Positions 21,807-30,384 of a stretch of 64,000 nt of DNA are shown one piece after another. The translations under genes were made by a program, and so were the position numbers. The DNA lies in assembly GCA_030263385.1 (NCBI GenBank), contig SZOX01000011.1:17827-81826 (forward strand), written 5' to 3'. The notes beneath the pieces are model-generated. The model was not told the origin of the DNA. It saw only the letters and a program-made list of their open reading frames with translations, and did no database searches. This DNA is from Zeimonas sp003577305 (GTDB lineage: Bacteria > Pseudomonadota > Gammaproteobacteria > Burkholderiales > Burkholderiaceae_E). Position 1 is the first letter of the stretch. Every line of letters begins with the position of its first letter.

Positions 21807-23066
21807 TTGACTGCCCTGGCCTTCTCCTCGATCTTCGCCACCGCGCTGCTGGTCTCGATGGCGCTGCGCCTGTGGCTGGCGACGCGACAGATCCGGCACG
21901 TGCGGCAGCGTCGCGACATCGTGCCCGGCCAATTCGCCGGTCGCGTCACGACGCAGGCACATCGCAGGGCCGCCGACTACACCGTGGCCCGCGTGCGCCT
22001 GGGCATGATCGAGGCGCTGGCCGGCGCGCTGCTGCTGCTCGCATTCACGCTGTTCGGCGGCCTGCAGTGGCTGCTCGACCTTCTCTCGGCATGGCTGCCG
22101 GCTGCGCCGTTCGCGCGCCAGATGCTGTTCGTCGTTGCGGTGGTGCTGGCCGGCGCGCTGGTCGACCTGCCGATCGAGTGGTACCGGCACTTCGTGCTCG
22201 AGCAGCGCTTCGGCTTCAACCGCATGACGCCGCGCCTGTTCGTCGTCGACACGCTCGAGGGCGCCGCGATCGCCGCGGTGCTCGGGCTGCCGCTGCTGGC
22301 GCTGGTGCTCTGGCTGATGCGCAGCGCAGGCAGCCTGTGGTGGCTCTGGGCGTGGGGCGCCTGGGCGGCGTTCAACCTCGGCGTGCTGCTGATCTATCCC
22401 GCGGTAATCGCGCCGGTGTTCAACCGCTTCGAACCGCTGCAGGATGCGGCGCTGCGCGCGCGCGTCGAGGCGCTGCTCGCGCGCTGCGGCTTCGCCTCGA
22501 AGGGCTTGTTCGTGATGGACGGCAGCCGCCGTTCGGCGCATGGCAACGCCTACTTCACCGGGTTCGGGCGCAGCAAGCGGATCGTCTTCTTCGACACGCT
22601 GCTGTCGCGGCTCGATGCCGACGAGATCGAGGCGGTGCTCGCGCACGAGCTCGGCCACTTCCACCATCGCCACGTGCCCCGGCGCATCGCGCTGATGCTC
22701 GCCGCGAGCCTGGCCGGCCTGTGGCTGCTCGGCTGGCTCTCGGGCCAGGGATGGTTCTACCAGGGGCTGGGCGTCACGCCCGCCGCCGGCGAGTTCGAAG
22801 CGGCCGCGCTGGTGCTGTTCCTGCTGGTGCTGCCGGTCTTCGGATTCCCGCTGCGCCCGCTCGTCAGCCGGGCCTCGCGGCAGCACGAATTCCAGGCCGA
22901 CGCCTATGCCGCGACGCACGCGCGTCCCGAGAGCCTCGTCAGCGCATTGGTCAAGCTCTACGAGGACAATGCCTCGACGCTCACGCCGGATCGGCTGCAC
23001 TCGGCGTTCTACGACTCGCATCCGCCTGCTTCGCTGCGGATCGGCCGCCTGCAGGAGGCGCGGTGA
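21807..23066 (+). CDS. M48 (Ste24/CAAX-prenyl-protease-like) membrane metalloprotease
   Basis: This 419-aa integral membrane protein has the Ste24-type layout: an N-terminal helix, a conserved IRHVRQRRDIVPGQF-like cytosolic stretch, several helices and the zinc motif HELGHFHH with His280/His284. The third ligand is the Glu in SRASRQHEFQADAYA. It probably degrades misfolded membrane proteins. No ATG fits the N-terminus; TTG at 21807 (MTALAFSSIF) gives the usual family length. It is coupled by GTGA to the pterin dehydratase gene. Confidence 0.88.
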   Translation: MTALAFSSIFATALLVSMALRLWLATRQIRHVRQRRDIVPGQFAGRVTTQAHRRAADYTVARVRLGMIEALAGALLLLAFTLFGGLQWLLDLLSAWLPAAPFARQMLFVVAVVLAGALVDLPIEWYRHFVLEQRFGFNRMTPRLFVVDTLEGAAIAAVLGLPLLALVLWLMRSAGSLWWLWAWGAWAAFNLGVLLIYPAVIAPVFNRFEPLQDAALRARVEALLARCGFASKGLFVMDGSRRSAHGNAYFTGFGRSKRIVFFDTLLSRLDADEIEAVLAHELGHFHHRHVPRRIALMLAASLAGLWLLGWLSGQGWFYQGLGVTPAAGEFEAAALVLFLLVLPVFGFPLRPLVSRASRQHEFQADAYAATHARPESLVSALVKLYEDNASTLTPDRLHSAFYDSHPPASLRIGRLQEAR

Positions 23067-23416
23067 AAGCCGCGATCGCGCGCCGGCAGCTGCTCGCCCG
23101 CAAGTCGCGGCCGATCGCCGGCGAGCGCGCCTACACCGTCACCGAGATCGAAGCGCAACTCACCGAGCTGCCCGGCTGGAGCCTGCGCGACGGCGCGATC
23201 GAGCGCAGCTACGCGTTTCGCGACTATTACGACACGATTGCGTTCGTCAATGCGCTGGCCTGGATGGTTCACGGCGAAGACCACCATCCCGAACTGCTGG
23301 TGAGCTACAACCGCTGCACGGTGCGCTTCGGCACCCACTCGGTGGGCGGCATCTCGGGCAACGACTTCATCTGCGCGGCCAAGTGCGATGCCGTCTTCGG
23401 CCGCGGCGGGCTCTAG
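23063..23416 (+). CDS. Pterin-4a-carbinolamine dehydratase (PhhB/PCD family)
   Basis: The 117-aa product dehydrates 4a-hydroxytetrahydropterin, recycling the cofactor of aromatic amino acid hydroxylases; homologues may act in other pterin pathways. The active-site signature is VHGEDHHPELLVSYN with the consecutive histidines, followed by VRFGTHSVGGISGNDF. The start is GTG at 23063 with AGGAGG four bases upstream. It overlaps the protease stop (GTGA), and its last 29 bases overlap rsgA. No phenylalanine hydroxylase is in the window. Confidence 0.92.
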   Translation: MKAAIARRQLLARKSRPIAGERAYTVTEIEAQLTELPGWSLRDGAIERSYAFRDYYDTIAFVNALAWMVHGEDHHPELLVSYNRCTVRFGTHSVGGISGNDFICAAKCDAVFGRGGL

Positions 23417-24311
23417 GGCGCGCGTCGCGGCCAGCTTCGGCCGCCAGTTCTACGTGCGTTCCTGCACGGGGCAATGGGCCGAGCGCGTCGCGGTCACCCG
23501 CGGCAAGCGCACCGACGTCTGCGTCGGCGACGAAGTCGAGGTCCGGCTGATCGGCGCCGACCAGGCAGTCATCGAGTCGCTGCAGCCGCGACGCACCAGC
23601 CTGCAGCGCAGCGACCGCTGGCGCAGCAAGCTGCTGGCAGCCAACGTCGACCAGGCCGGCGTCGTCGTCGCCGGCGAGCCGCCGTTCTCCGAGGCGCTGC
23701 TCGTGCGCATGCTGATCGCGATCGAGAGCGCCGGCATCGGCGTCGCACTGATCGTCAACAAGTCCGACCTCGCCGAAGCGACCCGCGCGATCGCCGCGCG
23801 CATCGACGTCTATCGTGCGCTCGGCTACCCGATGTTCGGGCTGGCCGCACGCGCGCGGCCTGCCGAAGCGCGCGCGCAACTGCGCGACTGGCTGTCCGGG
23901 CGCACCACGCTGCTCGTCGGCCAGTCGGGGATGGGCAAGTCCACGCTGGTCAACGCGCTGGTGCCCGACGCAGCCCAGCGCACCCGGGCGATCTCGACCG
24001 CCCTGTCGAGCGGGCGCCACACGACCACCTTCAGCCGCATGTTCGAGCTTCCGGCCGGGATCGCACCCGATGCGCACATCATCGACACGCCGGGCTTCCA
24101 GAGCTTCGGACTGGCGCACCTGTCGCCGTGGCAACGCGCGCACGCGATGCGCGAGTTCGTGCCGCTGCTCGGGCGCTGCCGGTTCAACAATTGCCGGCAC
24201 CGCGACGAACCGGGATGCGCGATCCGCGAGGCAGCCGAGCGCGGCGAGATCGACCCGGCGCGCTACCGCCTCTACCTGCAGATCGAGAGCGAGACCGACC
24301 AGGGTTCGTGA
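23388..24311 (+). CDS. rsgA: Ribosome small-subunit GTPase RsgA
   Basis: RsgA/YjeQ (307 aa) is a circularly permuted GTPase that checks late 30S maturation. An OB-fold (about 10-75) precedes motifs in permuted order: G4 NKSD, G1 GQSGMGKST, G3 DTPG. The C-terminal zinc finger is CRFNNCRHRDEPGC. The ATG at 23388 lies inside the end of the preceding dehydratase gene. It converges on the CobD-like gene with 16 bases between stops. Confidence 0.96.
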   Translation: MPSSAAAGSRARVAASFGRQFYVRSCTGQWAERVAVTRGKRTDVCVGDEVEVRLIGADQAVIESLQPRRTSLQRSDRWRSKLLAANVDQAGVVVAGEPPFSEALLVRMLIAIESAGIGVALIVNKSDLAEATRAIAARIDVYRALGYPMFGLAARARPAEARAQLRDWLSGRTTLLVGQSGMGKSTLVNALVPDAAQRTRAISTALSSGRHTTTFSRMFELPAGIAPDAHIIDTPGFQSFGLAHLSPWQRAHAMREFVPLLGRCRFNNCRHRDEPGCAIREAAERGEIDPARYRLYLQIESETDQGS

Positions 24312-24327
24312 ACCGGCGACACCCGGC

Positions 24328-25299
24328 TCAGCGGCCGAGCCACGCGGCAATGCTCAGCATCGCGAACAGGCTGATCCACAACACGACCGAACGCCAGACC
24401 AGCCCGACCGAACTGCGCAGCCCGTTCGCATCCGGTTCGGCGCCCTGCCATTCGAAACCCTGCTCGCCCGAGGCCCAGCGCGCCTCGAGCGCCGGCTCGG
24501 CGACCCGCAGGCCGAGCGCACCGCCGCCCGACGCGAGCAGCAGCGCGCGCTGATCGTCGGTGGTGCCTGCGGCGACCGCTCCACGCCAGCAATAGATCGC
24601 GTCTTCGAAGTTGCCGACGATCGCGAACCCGGCCGCCGACAGGCGCGCCGGCAGCCAGTCGATCGCCCGATAGGCGCGCAACGCGAAGTCGCCGTACGGC
24701 TCGTCGACCTTCCTGGCGCCCTCGGCGACCGCAGTCCCCCAGCGCCGCGCGAGCAACTCGGCGAGGCGGTACAGCACCGGCCCCACGGCACCGGGCAGCA
24801 GGATGTACCAGAAGAGCGGTCCGAAGACGTGCCGGTGCGCAGCCACCAGCGCATGCGCGATCGCCTGCCGGCAGATCTCGTTGACCGGCGTCTCGCGGCG
24901 CGGCCGATCGGACAGGTCGTCGGGGTCGGACTGGTCGAGCCAGCGCTCGAGCACGCGCCGCGCGCCGTCGGTGTCGTCGCTCGCGAGCGCGACCTGGATC
25001 TCGGTGAACGCGTGACTGAACTGCCGGAAACCGATGGTGAGGTAAAGCACCCCCACGTGCACCACGAACAGCGCCACCGGGTGCAGCATCTGCGCAAGCC
25101 ACTCGAGCAGGGCGACGCCGCCCACGCCGACGGCGACCACCGCAACCCAGCCGAAGACGCCGTGCTGGCGCTCGCCGGCGTCGCTCGCTGCGCGCACCAG
25201 GTCGGCCAGCCCGGCCGCCGCGCGATGCACCGGGTTGTCGCCCGACAGCGAGCGGCCCTGCTCGATCAGCAGCGCGAAGATCAGTGCGACGAATCCCAT
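24328..25299 (-). CDS. CobD/CbiB-family membrane protein
   Basis: The 323-aa product resembles CobD/CbiB adenosylcobinamide-phosphate synthases: several helices, VVHVGVLYLTIGFRQFSHAF, and NEICRQAIAHALVAAHRHVFGPLFWYILL corresponding to the family's conserved VNAxxE/FxPLFW region. Betaproteobacteria commonly carry such a paralogue outside cobalamin operons. No other corrinoid gene is nearby, so a role in AdoCbi-P synthesis is doubtful and an ampE-like or regulatory role is possible. It follows the Nudix gene by 19 bases. Confidence 0.8.
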   Translation of the reverse strand: MGFVALIFALLIEQGRSLSGDNPVHRAAAGLADLVRAASDAGERQHGVFGWVAVVAVGVGGVALLEWLAQMLHPVALFVVHVGVLYLTIGFRQFSHAFTEIQVALASDDTDGARRVLERWLDQSDPDDLSDRPRRETPVNEICRQAIAHALVAAHRHVFGPLFWYILLPGAVGPVLYRLAELLARRWGTAVAEGARKVDEPYGDFALRAYRAIDWLPARLSAAGFAIVGNFEDAIYCWRGAVAAGTTDDQRALLLASGGGALGLRVAEPALEARWASGEQGFEWQGAEPDANGLRSSVGLVWRSVVLWISLFAMLSIAAWLGR

Positions 25300-25318
25300 C
25301 GGGTTGCGGGCCGCCCGG

Positions 25319-26059
25319 TCAGGCCGACAGCAGGCGATACAGGTTTCGCAGCATGGCCGCCGTCGCGCCCCAGATGAAGTGTTCGTCGGAGGCGCCGGGC
25401 GGCCGGTACGGCATCGCGAAAAAACTGCGCTCGATCGCCGCCAGGCGCAGGCTGCGGCGCTGGTGATGACGCGGGTCCATCAGGAAAGCGAGCGGCACTT
25501 CGAACACCTGCGCGACTTCCTGCGGGTCGGGCCGCGGATCGAAGCCCGGCGCCACGAGCCCGACCACCGGGGTCACGCGAAAACCGGTGCCGGTGAGGTA
25601 TTCGGGCAGCCGTCCGATCACCTCGACGCGTGCGGGCTCGAGCCCCACCTCCTCACGGGCTTCGCGCAACGCGGCGTCGACCGGCGACGGGTCGCCGGCC
25701 TCGACGCGACCGCCGGGAAACGCGACCTGGCCCGAGTGATGCCGCAGGTGCAGCGTTCGCTGCGTGAGCAGCACCGTGGTTCCGCTGGCGTGCGCGACGA
25801 TCGGCACCAGCACCGCGGCGTCGCGCGGCGCGGCCCGGTCGAAGCGGAACCGGTCGTCGGTCTGCTCGGGCTGCCAGGACGGCGGGCGCGCGAAGCGCAC
25901 GCGCAGCGCCTCGGGGGACAGGCGCTCGGGCCGCACCGCGGGCAAGGTCTCGTCGGTCGCGGTGATCGGCATCTCGCGCGGATCGAACCACGGCAGTGGC
26001 GTCCACGCGTCGGTGCAAGCGGCCGGACCGCTGGCGCGGTCGTTCGACTTCATGTCCAT
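25319..26059 (-). CDS. CoA pyrophosphatase-type Nudix hydrolase
   Basis: This 246-aa protein has the CoA-pyrophosphatase subfamily motif LLTQRTLHLRHHSGQVAFPGG followed by the Nudix helix ALREAREEVGLE. Such enzymes hydrolyse CoA and acyl-CoA to phosphopantetheine and 3',5'-ADP and may cull damaged CoA. ATG at 26059 is preferred; the upstream TTG at 26074 lies inside the U-tract of the rplS terminator. About 70 unusual residues precede the Nudix fold. Confidence 0.9.
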   Translation of the reverse strand: MDMKSNDRASGPAACTDAWTPLPWFDPREMPITATDETLPAVRPERLSPEALRVRFARPPSWQPEQTDDRFRFDRAAPRDAAVLVPIVAHASGTTVLLTQRTLHLRHHSGQVAFPGGRVEAGDPSPVDAALREAREEVGLEPARVEVIGRLPEYLTGTGFRVTPVVGLVAPGFDPRPDPQEVAQVFEVPLAFLMDPRHHQRRSLRLAAIERSFFAMPYRPPGASDEHFIWGATAAMLRNLYRLLSA

Positions 26060-26061
26060 GC

Positions 26062-26096
26062 CCGCAAAATACAACAGGGCGCCCTCGAGCGCCCTG
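26062..26096 (-). terminator. Intrinsic terminator of the rpsP-rplS operon
   Basis: On the minus strand CAGGGCGC / GCGCCCTG form an 8-base stem with a 6-base loop, followed by TTGTATTTTGC. The position, 83 bases past the rplS stop and just before the Nudix ATG, fits the end of the ribosomal operon. Confidence 0.7.
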
Positions 26097-26178
26097 CAGT
26101 GCCGCAGCCGCGGCGTTGCGGCCCCGCAACCCGTTGCCGGCGCGACTGCGCAGGATCGGTCCGGTTGGCGCCGGTCGG

Positions 26179-26568
26179 TCAGGCGCCGGCTGCTCCGCCG
26201 GCGCGCGCGGCCTTGCCCGGGAGTTTCTCCTTGATCCGCGCCGACTTGCCCGAGCGCTGGCGCAGGTAGTAGAGCTTGGCACGGCGGACGTCGCCGCGGC
26301 GCTTGACCTCGATGTTCGCGATCAGCGGCGAGTACAGCTGGAAAGTGCGCTCGACCCCTTCGCCGGACGAGATCTTGCGCACGATGAACGACGAGTTCAG
26401 CCCGCGGTTGCGCCGCGCGATGACCACACCCTCGTAGGCCTGGACCCGCTTGCGGGTGCCTTCGACCACGTTCACGCTGACCACGACGGTGTCGCCGGGC
26501 GCGAAATCGGGAATGCTCTTGCCGAGGCGGGAAATCTCTTCCTGCTCGAGTTGCTGGATCAGATCCAT
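26179..26568 (-). CDS. rplS: Ribosomal protein bL19
   Basis: bL19 (129 aa) lies at the 30S-50S interface. The sequence MDLIQQLEQEEISRLGKSIPDF, the VVEGTRKRVQAYEGVVIARR strand and SPLIANIEVKRRGDVRRAKLYYLR are family hallmarks. ATG at 26568 has AGGAG eight bases upstream. The C-terminus has a short Ala/Gly-rich extension. It is the last gene of rpsP-rimM-trmD-rplS, separated from trmD by 177 bases that may hold its own promoter. Confidence 0.97.
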   Translation of the reverse strand: MDLIQQLEQEEISRLGKSIPDFAPGDTVVVSVNVVEGTRKRVQAYEGVVIARRNRGLNSSFIVRKISSGEGVERTFQLYSPLIANIEVKRRGDVRRAKLYYLRQRSGKSARIKEKLPGKAARAGGAAGA

Positions 26569-26742
26569 GCCGGATGCTCCTGAGTCCATCGTGCGCCGGT
26601 CGTCATTGTCCGGACCGCTGTGGCCCGGGCCGCCGTTGCCAGGACAGTCGCGAGAGCGTCGCGACCGGCGCCCGGGCAAGCGCCGTTCCGGTGTTTCGCC
26701 GGGCAGAGGATGGGGTTGACGCGGAATTCCGCAAAGCTTTGC

Positions 26743-26772
26743 ATTTTAAGCTTTTTTGGGCTCGCCCGGCAA
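26743..26772 (-). promoter_or_regulatory. Possible internal promoter before rplS
   Basis: On the minus strand TTGCCG (26772-26767) and TAAAAT (26748-26743) are 18 bases apart at the 3' end of trmD. Two abutting palindromes, GCAAAGCTTTGC and GCGGAATTCCGC (26721-26742), lie just downstream. This is an AT-rich island in otherwise GC-rich DNA. Confidence 0.35.
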
Positions 26773-27552
26773 ACCGGGCGACGTGTCGCGCGGCTGCGCA
26801 CGCAACGCGTCGAGCACGCGCTCGTCGTCGGCGCTCAGCCGGCCCTGCTCGCGGGCGCGGGCGAGCAGCTCCGGGCGCCGCAGCAGCGTCGCGCGCAATG
26901 CCTGCTCGCGCCGCCAGCGCGCGATGCGCGCGTGGTGCCCGGACAGCAGCACTTCGGGCACCGGCACGCCTTCGAACACCTCGGGCCGCGTGTAATGCGG
27001 GCAGTCGAGCAGGCCGTCGGCGAACGAGTCGCAAGCCGCCGAGCGCGGATCGTTCATCGCGCCCGGCAGCTGGCGCACCACCGCGTCGATCAGCATCATG
27101 GCCGGCAATTCGCCGCCGGAGACGACGAAATCGCCGATCGCGATCTCCTCGTCCACGTAGCGGTCGAGCAGGCGCTGGTCGATCGCCTCGTAGCGCCCGG
27201 CCACCAGGATCGCACCCGTGCCGGCGGCGAACTCGCGCACGCGCCGGTCGTCCAGCGGCCTGCCCTGCGGCGACAGCACGATCACCCGACGCTCTCCGGG
27301 CAGCTCGCGCCGCGCCGCCGCGATCGCGTCGGCCAGCGGCTGGGCGAGCATCACCATGCCCGGCCCGCCGCCGTAGGGCCGGTCGTCGACGCTGCGGTAG
27401 GCATCGGTGGCGAAGTCGCGCGGATTCCAGCAGCGCAGCGACCACAGGCCGCGCTCGTACGCGCGCCCGGTGATGCCGTAGCGGGTGACCGCCTCGAACA
27501 TGTCGGCGAACAGCGTGATCACGTCGAAACGCATCGACCGCAGCCCGCTCAC
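26746..27552 (-). CDS. trmD: tRNA (guanine37-N1)-methyltransferase TrmD
   Basis: TrmD methylates G37 next to the anticodon to prevent +1 frameshifting. The trefoil-knot SAM site is visible: DDRPYGGGPGMVM, VAGRYEAIDQR and IGDFVVSGGELPAM. The start is read as GTG at 27552 because GGAGG lies four bases upstream and it overlaps the rimM stop (GTGA). An internal ATG at 27534 (MRFDVITLF) is the conservative alternative. The product is 268 aa, near the usual length. Confidence 0.96.
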   Translation of the reverse strand: MSGLRSMRFDVITLFADMFEAVTRYGITGRAYERGLWSLRCWNPRDFATDAYRSVDDRPYGGGPGMVMLAQPLADAIAAARRELPGERRVIVLSPQGRPLDDRRVREFAAGTGAILVAGRYEAIDQRLLDRYVDEEIAIGDFVVSGGELPAMMLIDAVVRQLPGAMNDPRSAACDSFADGLLDCPHYTRPEVFEGVPVPEVLLSGHHARIARWRREQALRATLLRRPELLARAREQGRLSADDERVLDALRAQPRDTSPGLPGEPKKA

Positions 27553-28142
27553 GCGTCCTCCCAGTAATCGGGTTGCCAATCGGCGACGATCCGCCGCCCG
27601 GCGAGATCGGCCTCGACGATGTACGCCGGCACGAGGGGGATCAACCGCGCGGGCGCCCCGGGGGGCGCCTTGCCGGGCGGCTCGAGCCGCAGGACCGGGT
27701 CGGCGCCGTATTCCTCGACCGCCGCCACCACGCCGAGCAGTTCGCCCGCCCGATTGCGGACGCTGCAGCCGATCAGGTCGATCCAGTAGACCTCGTCGGG
27801 CGCCGCGCGGGGAAATGCTGAACGGCTCACCAGGACTTCGCAGCCCTCGAGCGCCTGGGCGCGCTCGCGATCGTCCAGGCCGGCGGCCCTGGCGACGATG
27901 ACGCCGCCGTGAACGCGCGCCTGTTCGATCTCGAGCAGGCGGCAGATGCCCGGCCCGCGCAGCCACCAGCGGGGCTGGCCGGTCAGGATCGAATCACGGG
28001 GATCGTTGAACGGAACGATGCGCAACCAGCCGCGCACCCCCCAGGCTCCTGCCACCCTGCCGAGCGCGACCGCGTCGGCAGGCAGCTCGGCCGGCGCGGC
28101 GCTCGATGCCCCGGGCGGGGCGGCGCGTCGGGGCCGGTTCAG
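27549..28142 (-). CDS. rimM: 16S rRNA processing protein RimM (apparent CTG start)
   Basis: RimM helps 30S maturation by binding uS19. The C-terminal PRC barrel contains DEVYWIDLIGCSVRNRAGELLG and LVPAYIVEADLAGRRIVADW. The conserved N-terminal strand continues upstream of GTG 28055 as ADAVALGRVAGAWGVRGW, so that GTG cannot be the natural start. Between the in-frame stop at 28154 and GTG 28055 there is no ATG, GTG or TTG; only CTG codons occur. CTG at 28142 has GAGG seven bases upstream and is proposed (197 aa). The shortest reading is 27549-28055. Confidence 0.9.
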   Translation of the reverse strand: MNRPRRAAPPGASSAAPAELPADAVALGRVAGAWGVRGWLRIVPFNDPRDSILTGQPRWWLRGPGICRLLEIEQARVHGGVIVARAAGLDDRERAQALEGCEVLVSRSAFPRAAPDEVYWIDLIGCSVRNRAGELLGVVAAVEEYGADPVLRLEPPGKAPPGAPARLIPLVPAYIVEADLAGRRIVADWQPDYWEDA

Positions 28143-28177
28143 CGGCGCACCTCACGAGGCCGCCGCCCGGGCGGCCC

Positions 28178-28438
28178 TCAGGCAGCGGCCGCTTGCGCGG
28201 CCGCCTGCTGCTTGAACAGACGCGCGACGGTGGGCGAGAGCTCGGCGCCCTGCTGCTTCCAGAACGCGACGCGTTCGGCCGAGAGTCTCAGGCCGACCTC
28301 GTTGTCCGCGGCGATCGGGTTGTAGTAGCCGAGGCGCTCGATGAACTGGCCGTCGCGGCGGCTCTGCTTGTGCGCGGCGACGATGTGATAGAACGGCCGC
28401 TTCTTGGCGCCGCCGCGAGTCAGTCGGATGACGACCAT
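28178..28438 (-). CDS. rpsP: Ribosomal protein bS16
   Basis: bS16 (86 aa) is an early 30S assembly protein. MVVIRLTRGGAKKRPFYHIV and the following RRDGQFIERLGYYNP are highly conserved. The C-terminus ends in a short Gln/Ala repeat. It is the first gene of the operon and has a well-formed promoter 37 bases upstream. Confidence 0.98.
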   Translation of the reverse strand: MVVIRLTRGGAKKRPFYHIVAAHKQSRRDGQFIERLGYYNPIAADNEVGLRLSAERVAFWKQQGAELSPTVARLFKQQAAAQAAAA

Positions 28439-28474
28439 GCCGGTGTCCTTGGGTCGGTAATCGGAAAACTCGTA

Positions 28475-28503
28475 AGTATAGCGGGAGCGGCCCGCAGCGC
28501 CAA
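28475..28503 (-). promoter_or_regulatory. Promoter of rpsP-rimM-trmD-rplS
   Basis: On the minus strand TTGGCG (28503-28498) and TATACT (28480-28475) are separated by 17 bases, directly upstream of rpsP. The good spacing and position make this the likely operon promoter. Confidence 0.75.
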
Positions 28504-28541
28504 TCAGGCTGCCGGGCCCGCGTTCCCGCCGCGAACGGGCC

Positions 28542-30347
28542 TCAGAACGCGGCCTCGGGCATCGCGAGCACGCCGGCCGCGCCCTCGGTCGCGGCCGCGC
28601 GCAGCGCCCCCGCCTGCGTCAGCAGGTGATCGGCGTGAAAGCGCGCGGTTGCGATCTTGGCCTGCAGGAACTGCGCATCGCCCTCGCCGGCCTTCAGCAT
28701 GCGCTCGGCCGCCAGTGCGGCCCGCGCCATCTGCCAGCCCGACAGCACCACGCCCGCGAGCTTCAGGTAAGGCACGCTGCCGGCGAACGCCGCCCGCACG
28801 TCGCTGCCGATCGTGTCGACGACGAATTGCACCGCGTCTTCGAGCGCCGCGCGCCCGGCCGACAGGCGCGCCGCGATCGCGGGGAGATCGGCGCCGCCGG
28901 CCCGCGCCAGCTGCTCTTCGGTTTCCCGCACCCGGGCGAGCAGCGCGCGAGCCACCGCGCCGCCGTTGCGCGCGGTCTTGCGGCCGATCAGGTCGTTGGC
29001 CTGGATCGCGGTCGTGCCCTCGTAGATCGTCAGGATGCGTGCGTCGCGATAGTGCTGCGCCGCGCCGGTCTCCTCGATGAAGCCCATGCCGCCGTGCACC
29101 TGCACGCCGAGCGAGGTGACCTCGAGCGACATCTCGGTGGACCAGCCCTTGACGATCGGAACCAGGAACTCGTAGATCGCCATGTTCTCGCGGCGGATCG
29201 CCTCGTCGGCCGCGCGATGGCCCGCGTCGGAGGCGGCGGCCGCGACAAAGGCGAGCGCGCGCGCCGCTTCGGTGTGCGCGCGCATCGTCATCAGCATGCG
29301 GCGCACGTCGGGATGGCGGATGATCGGGACCGCCCCGCTCGAACCGGCAACGTCGCGGCTCTGCAGGCGCTCGCGCGCGTAGGCGACCGCCTGCTGGTAA
29401 GCGCGCTCGGCCACCGCAACGCCCTGCACGCCGACCGCGAAGCGCGCCGCGTTCATCATCACGAACATGTACTCGAGGCCGCGGTTCTCCTCGCCGATCA
29501 GGTAGCCGATCGCGCCAGCGCCCACCTCGCCCTTGTCGTCGCCGTAGATCAGCACCGCGGTGGGGCTGGCCTTGATGCCCAGCTTGTGCTCGATCGACTG
29601 GCACCAGACGTCGTTGCGCCGGCCCGGCCTGCCCTGCTCGTCCACCAGGAACTTCGGCACCACGAACAGCGAGATGCCCTTGACGCCTTCGGGCGCGTCG
29701 GGCGTGCGCGCGAGCACCAGGTGCACGATGTTGCCCGCCATGTCGTGCTCGCCGTAGGTGATGAAGATCTTCTGCCCGAAGATGCGGTGGCTGCCGTCGG
29801 CCTGCGGCACCGCCTTCGTGCGCACCAGCGCGAGGTCGGAGCCGGCCTGCGGTTCGGTCAGGTTCATCGTGCCGGTCCAGGCGCCGGAGACCAGGTTCGG
29901 GATGTACAGCTCCTTCTGCGCCTGCGAGCCGGCCACCAGCAGCGCCTCGATCGCGCCGTCGGTGAGCAGCGGGCACAGCGCGAACGACAGGTTGGCCGCG
30001 TTGAGGATCTCCATGCACGGCGTGGCGATCAGTTTCGGCAATCCCTGGCCGCCGAATTCCTCGGGATGCTGGATGCCCTGCCAGCCGCCATCGGCGAACT
30101 GGCGGAACGCCGCACCGAAACCCGGCGAGGTGGTAACCGCGCCGTCACGCAGCGTTGCCGGCTGCAGGTCGCCGTCGCGGTTCAGCGGCGCGACCACCTG
30201 CTCGTTGAACTTCGCGCACTCCTCGAGCACTGCCTGCGCGGTGTCGTAGCCCGCCTCGGCGAATCCCGGCAGCGAAGCGACCTCGTCGATGCCGGCCAGG
30301 TGCCGCAGCACGAACAGCATGTCCTTCAGCGGTGCGACGTACGACAT
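28542..30347 (-). CDS. Acyl-CoA dehydrogenase, long (about 600-aa) type
   Basis: This 601-aa flavoprotein oxidises an acyl-CoA to the 2-enoyl-CoA and passes electrons to ETF. It starts MSYVAPLKDMLFVLRHLAG, as in the proteobacterial 595-600-residue group with an extra C-terminal domain (DmdC-like relatives). FAD-binding motifs TGTMNLTEPQAGSDL and IFITYGEHDM are present, and the catalytic Glu lies in ILTIYEGTTAIQANDLIGRK. It lies 37 bases downstream of etfA. The chain length of its substrate cannot be told. Confidence 0.92.
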   Translation of the reverse strand: MSYVAPLKDMLFVLRHLAGIDEVASLPGFAEAGYDTAQAVLEECAKFNEQVVAPLNRDGDLQPATLRDGAVTTSPGFGAAFRQFADGGWQGIQHPEEFGGQGLPKLIATPCMEILNAANLSFALCPLLTDGAIEALLVAGSQAQKELYIPNLVSGAWTGTMNLTEPQAGSDLALVRTKAVPQADGSHRIFGQKIFITYGEHDMAGNIVHLVLARTPDAPEGVKGISLFVVPKFLVDEQGRPGRRNDVWCQSIEHKLGIKASPTAVLIYGDDKGEVGAGAIGYLIGEENRGLEYMFVMMNAARFAVGVQGVAVAERAYQQAVAYARERLQSRDVAGSSGAVPIIRHPDVRRMLMTMRAHTEAARALAFVAAAASDAGHRAADEAIRRENMAIYEFLVPIVKGWSTEMSLEVTSLGVQVHGGMGFIEETGAAQHYRDARILTIYEGTTAIQANDLIGRKTARNGGAVARALLARVRETEEQLARAGGADLPAIAARLSAGRAALEDAVQFVVDTIGSDVRAAFAGSVPYLKLAGVVLSGWQMARAALAAERMLKAGEGDAQFLQAKIATARFHADHLLTQAGALRAAATEGAAGVLAMPEAAF

Positions 30348-30384
30348 GGCGGATTCTCCGTCGTGGGGCCGAAAGCGGCCCTCT

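Noticed and set aside
19578..23021. An 1147-codon minus-strand frame across the MATE, orn and M48 genes
   Set aside because: The composition is shadow-like (Arg/Gln/His-rich) and it lies opposite several clearly real genes.
26060..26074. TTG 26074 as the start of the Nudix gene
   Set aside because: It lies in the U-tract of the rplS terminator; ATG 26059 is more sensible.
28055..28057. GTG 28055 as the natural rimM start
   Set aside because: It would delete the conserved first strand of RimM that is encoded immediately upstream in the same frame.
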